Both the position numbers and the translations under genes were made by a program. Below are positions 62,340-64,000 of a stretch of 64,000 nucleotides of DNA, piece by piece. Within the stretch, counting starts at the first letter, position 1. The number at the start of each line of letters is the position of its first letter. Below the pieces are notes generated by a model. The model did no database searches, had not been told where the DNA came from, and saw nothing but the letters and a program-made list of their open reading frames with translations. Origin of the DNA: Agriotes lineatus (lineage: Eukaryota; Arthropoda; Insecta; Coleoptera; Elateridae); contig OW679197.1 in the NCBI GenBank assembly GCA_940337035.1, positions 58,363,903 through 58,427,902 of the forward strand. Direction: 5' to 3'.

Positions 62340-63420
62340 ATATCAACGGTTCGTTTTTCCTCTTTCCTTTTCTTCGTTTATGCCCTAAAGCATTTGGGCC
62401 TCTAGCTATCTTCTGTAGTTGTCTATCTGTTTTGCTAGTACCCCAACCTCTTCGATGGTTCTTCTTCTCTTCTTTCCATATGTTCCCACTTAACGTTTTC
62501 TCTTCTTCCTTCAGCTATCATTTCGCAGAGGTGTTTGTCGATTATGGTGTGCCTGTTATGGCCTGAAGGTGTTGAGCCTGCTAACTATCTTCTACAATTG
62601 TCTGTCTTACGAACATACTAACCTCTTCGAGTATCTTTCTCCTTTTTTGTCCCATTCGTTGATGTTGTTTTCCCACTTTGCCTTTCCTCATCTTCCTTCC
62701 ACTCATATTTCGTGGAATTTAAGAGGTATCTGTCGATATTGATTCGTCTGAAGGTGTTGAGTCTTTTAACCATCGTCTACAGTTGTTTCTATGTTTTTTC
62801 AATATTCTAACCTCTTCGACGACTTTCCTCCCGGTTTTTGTCATATCCGTGGATGTTGTTTTCCTGTCTTCCCACTTGACTTCTCTTCTTCCTTCTGATC
62901 TCAATTTGTGGATTTTTAAGAGATGTCGATATTGGTTTGTCTGTCATAGCTTGAAGGGGCTTGATAATTATCATCCACAGTTGTCTCTTTGTTTTATCAA
63001 TATCTTAAGCTCGTCGACGATATTTCTTCATTTTTGTGCCATTCATTTGTGTTATCTTTCTACCTGACTCTTCCTCTTCTTCCACCCGCTCTTAATTCGT
63101 GGATTTTTAAGAGGTATCTGTCGATATTGGCTTCTGAAAGTGTCGCGCCTGCTAACCATCTTCTGCAGTTGTTACTCTCAATCTTCTCGTCCTTGTTGTT
63201 GTCCTTCTACTTGACTCTTCCTCTTTTTCCTTCCGCTCTGTTGTCTTCAATTTCTACCATCGATCTTCTCTTTTTGCTGCTTTCGTTGCTGTTATCTTCC
63301 CACTTGAATCTTCATCTTCCTTCTTCCGCTCTCATTTCATGAACTTCTTTGAAATTTATGGTGTTCATATCCTTGAAATTAATTAATTTTTTCCACAGAA
63401 TGCTGTTGCTCTAGTTCTTC
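62340..63420 (-). repeat. Pyrimidine-rich tandem array, ~190-bp units
   Basis: Anchors such as aagaggtatctgtcgatatt (62,721; 63,108; variant 62,918), ttctacagttgtc, aacctcttcgac, gttgttttcc and cttcttccttcc recur at roughly 185-200-bp steps, about five to six units. The plus strand is strongly T/C-rich and the minus strand A/G-rich. Translated on the minus strand, units give recurring EVRILKKH, CRRWL, STPS and RRE strings in different frames. This suggests descent from a coding segment, probably of the adjacent retrotransposon, which is inference. Confidence 0.75.
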
Positions 63421-63439
63421 TGTTGCACTCTTATTTCTA

Positions 63440-63800
63440 ATTCTAAAACGTCTAGATTTCCCCCATGCCGTAATTGTTTATCGGTTTGTCTGTTATAGCC
63501 CGAGATTCTGTTCCATTACGGTTTTGGTGTGTTCATTCCAATCTTCTATTTCCTCGTCTTTGTTTATTATGGTGCCCAGGAATTCTTATTTTTCTACTCA
63601 TTCTAGTTGTGTTTTGTCTTTAGTGATGGGTCCAGTTATTGCTTTTTCGTTATTTATTGTCGTCCACCTTTCCTCGAACTTCTTTTTCCATATGTTTATA
63701 TTGGAGTCTTCTAATATTTTCCGCCATAATTAGCATGTCATCAGCATAGATTAAATTGTGAGTCATGACTAGGTTTAGGTTATGGTATCTGAATTTGTTT
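63440..63800 (-). pseudogene. Reverse-transcriptase relic with YADD motif
   Basis: On the minus strand, from about 63,780 downward, the translation reads LVMTHNLIYADDMLIMAEN, then after a frameshift NIWKKKFEERWTTINNEKA and KTQLE. This is the catalytic palm block of a non-LTR retrotransposon (YADD.....AE, then helix with EK.K). Further down (about 63,600-63,520) EFLGTIINKDEEIEDWNEHT matches the (Y/F)LG..I..DG.I...I..R block that follows the palm. Stops and frameshifts are frequent. The fragment points toward the tandem array at lower coordinates. The part beyond 63,800 is unassignable and may continue outside the window. Confidence 0.6.
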
Positions 63801-64000
63801 TCTTTACTTATTCTTTAGGAACCTTCTTAGGAAGGACACTAATTCTTTAAGTTTTATTGATGGGCAATCTTAATAACAATCACGAACTGATGACGCGCTG
63901 ATCATTTTCCTTCGTTTGCTTCTTTTTCTACTTCATAGTAGTATAAGCTTAATGCTTGAAAGCCCCAGAATTCTCTTGAAGTATTTTTGCATGGTAAGAA
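63801..64000. other. Window end, unassigned
   Basis: This may be more of the decayed retrotransposon on the minus strand, as frames are broken. Nothing definite was seen. Confidence 0.3.

Overview
This window looks like nuclear DNA of an arthropod, most likely an insect. It is AT-rich, has no bacterial-style gene packing, carries remnants of non-LTR retrotransposons, a Penelope-like element and a mariner-type transposase, and is full of TA-flanked foldback elements and tandem satellites. I cannot name the species. I found no intact gene and no exon I could defend. It reads as a large intergenic region or a very long intron.

Layout: 0-3 kb is mostly single-copy sequence. A 366-bp double-hairpin element lies at 3.08-3.45 kb. 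A degenerate Penelope-like fragment at 3.94-4.85 kb has its GIY-YIG endonuclease segment repeated in tandem. A GC-richer patch at 6.0-6.6 kb carries four CACGTG boxes within 102 bp. Satellite 1 (6.88-12.3 kb) contains two higher-order repeats of 419 and 357 bp. Satellite 2 (16.25-19.55 kb) has a 319-bp dimer. Satellite 3 (21.9-24.2 kb) has 175-bp units. A 683-bp foldback lies at 26.6-27.3 kb. A LINE 3' remnant (27.74-28.33 kb) runs directly into a GA-rich minisatellite (28.33-30.24 kb). Foldback or MITE-type elements follow at 33.0, 34.4, 36.0, 37.5, 38.3, 40.4, 40.9 and 41.2 kb. Satellite 4 (44.6-48.9 kb, about 200-bp units) is split by a segment holding a minus-strand mariner-type transposase relic. 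A dispersed repeat of about 170 bp occurs at 54.9-55.3 and 58.4-58.8 kb, on either side of an RTE-like LINE fragment (56.45-57.3 kb). A pyrimidine-rich array of about 190 bp (62.3-63.4 kb) abuts a minus-strand reverse-transcriptase relic carrying YADD.

Between the repeats are GC-richer, CpG-containing, single-copy islands with no convincing reading frame (about 0.25-0.95, 6.0-6.6, 15.2-15.85, 19.55-20.1, 24.5-25.3, 30.9-31.6, 39.4-40.1, 43.7-44.4, 49.2-50.05, 59.0-59.5 and 61.2-61.7 kb). These are the best candidates for conserved regulatory DNA. The main theme is repeated birth of tandem arrays, several of them next to or made from transposon segments, mostly with repeat units between about 160 and 200 bp.
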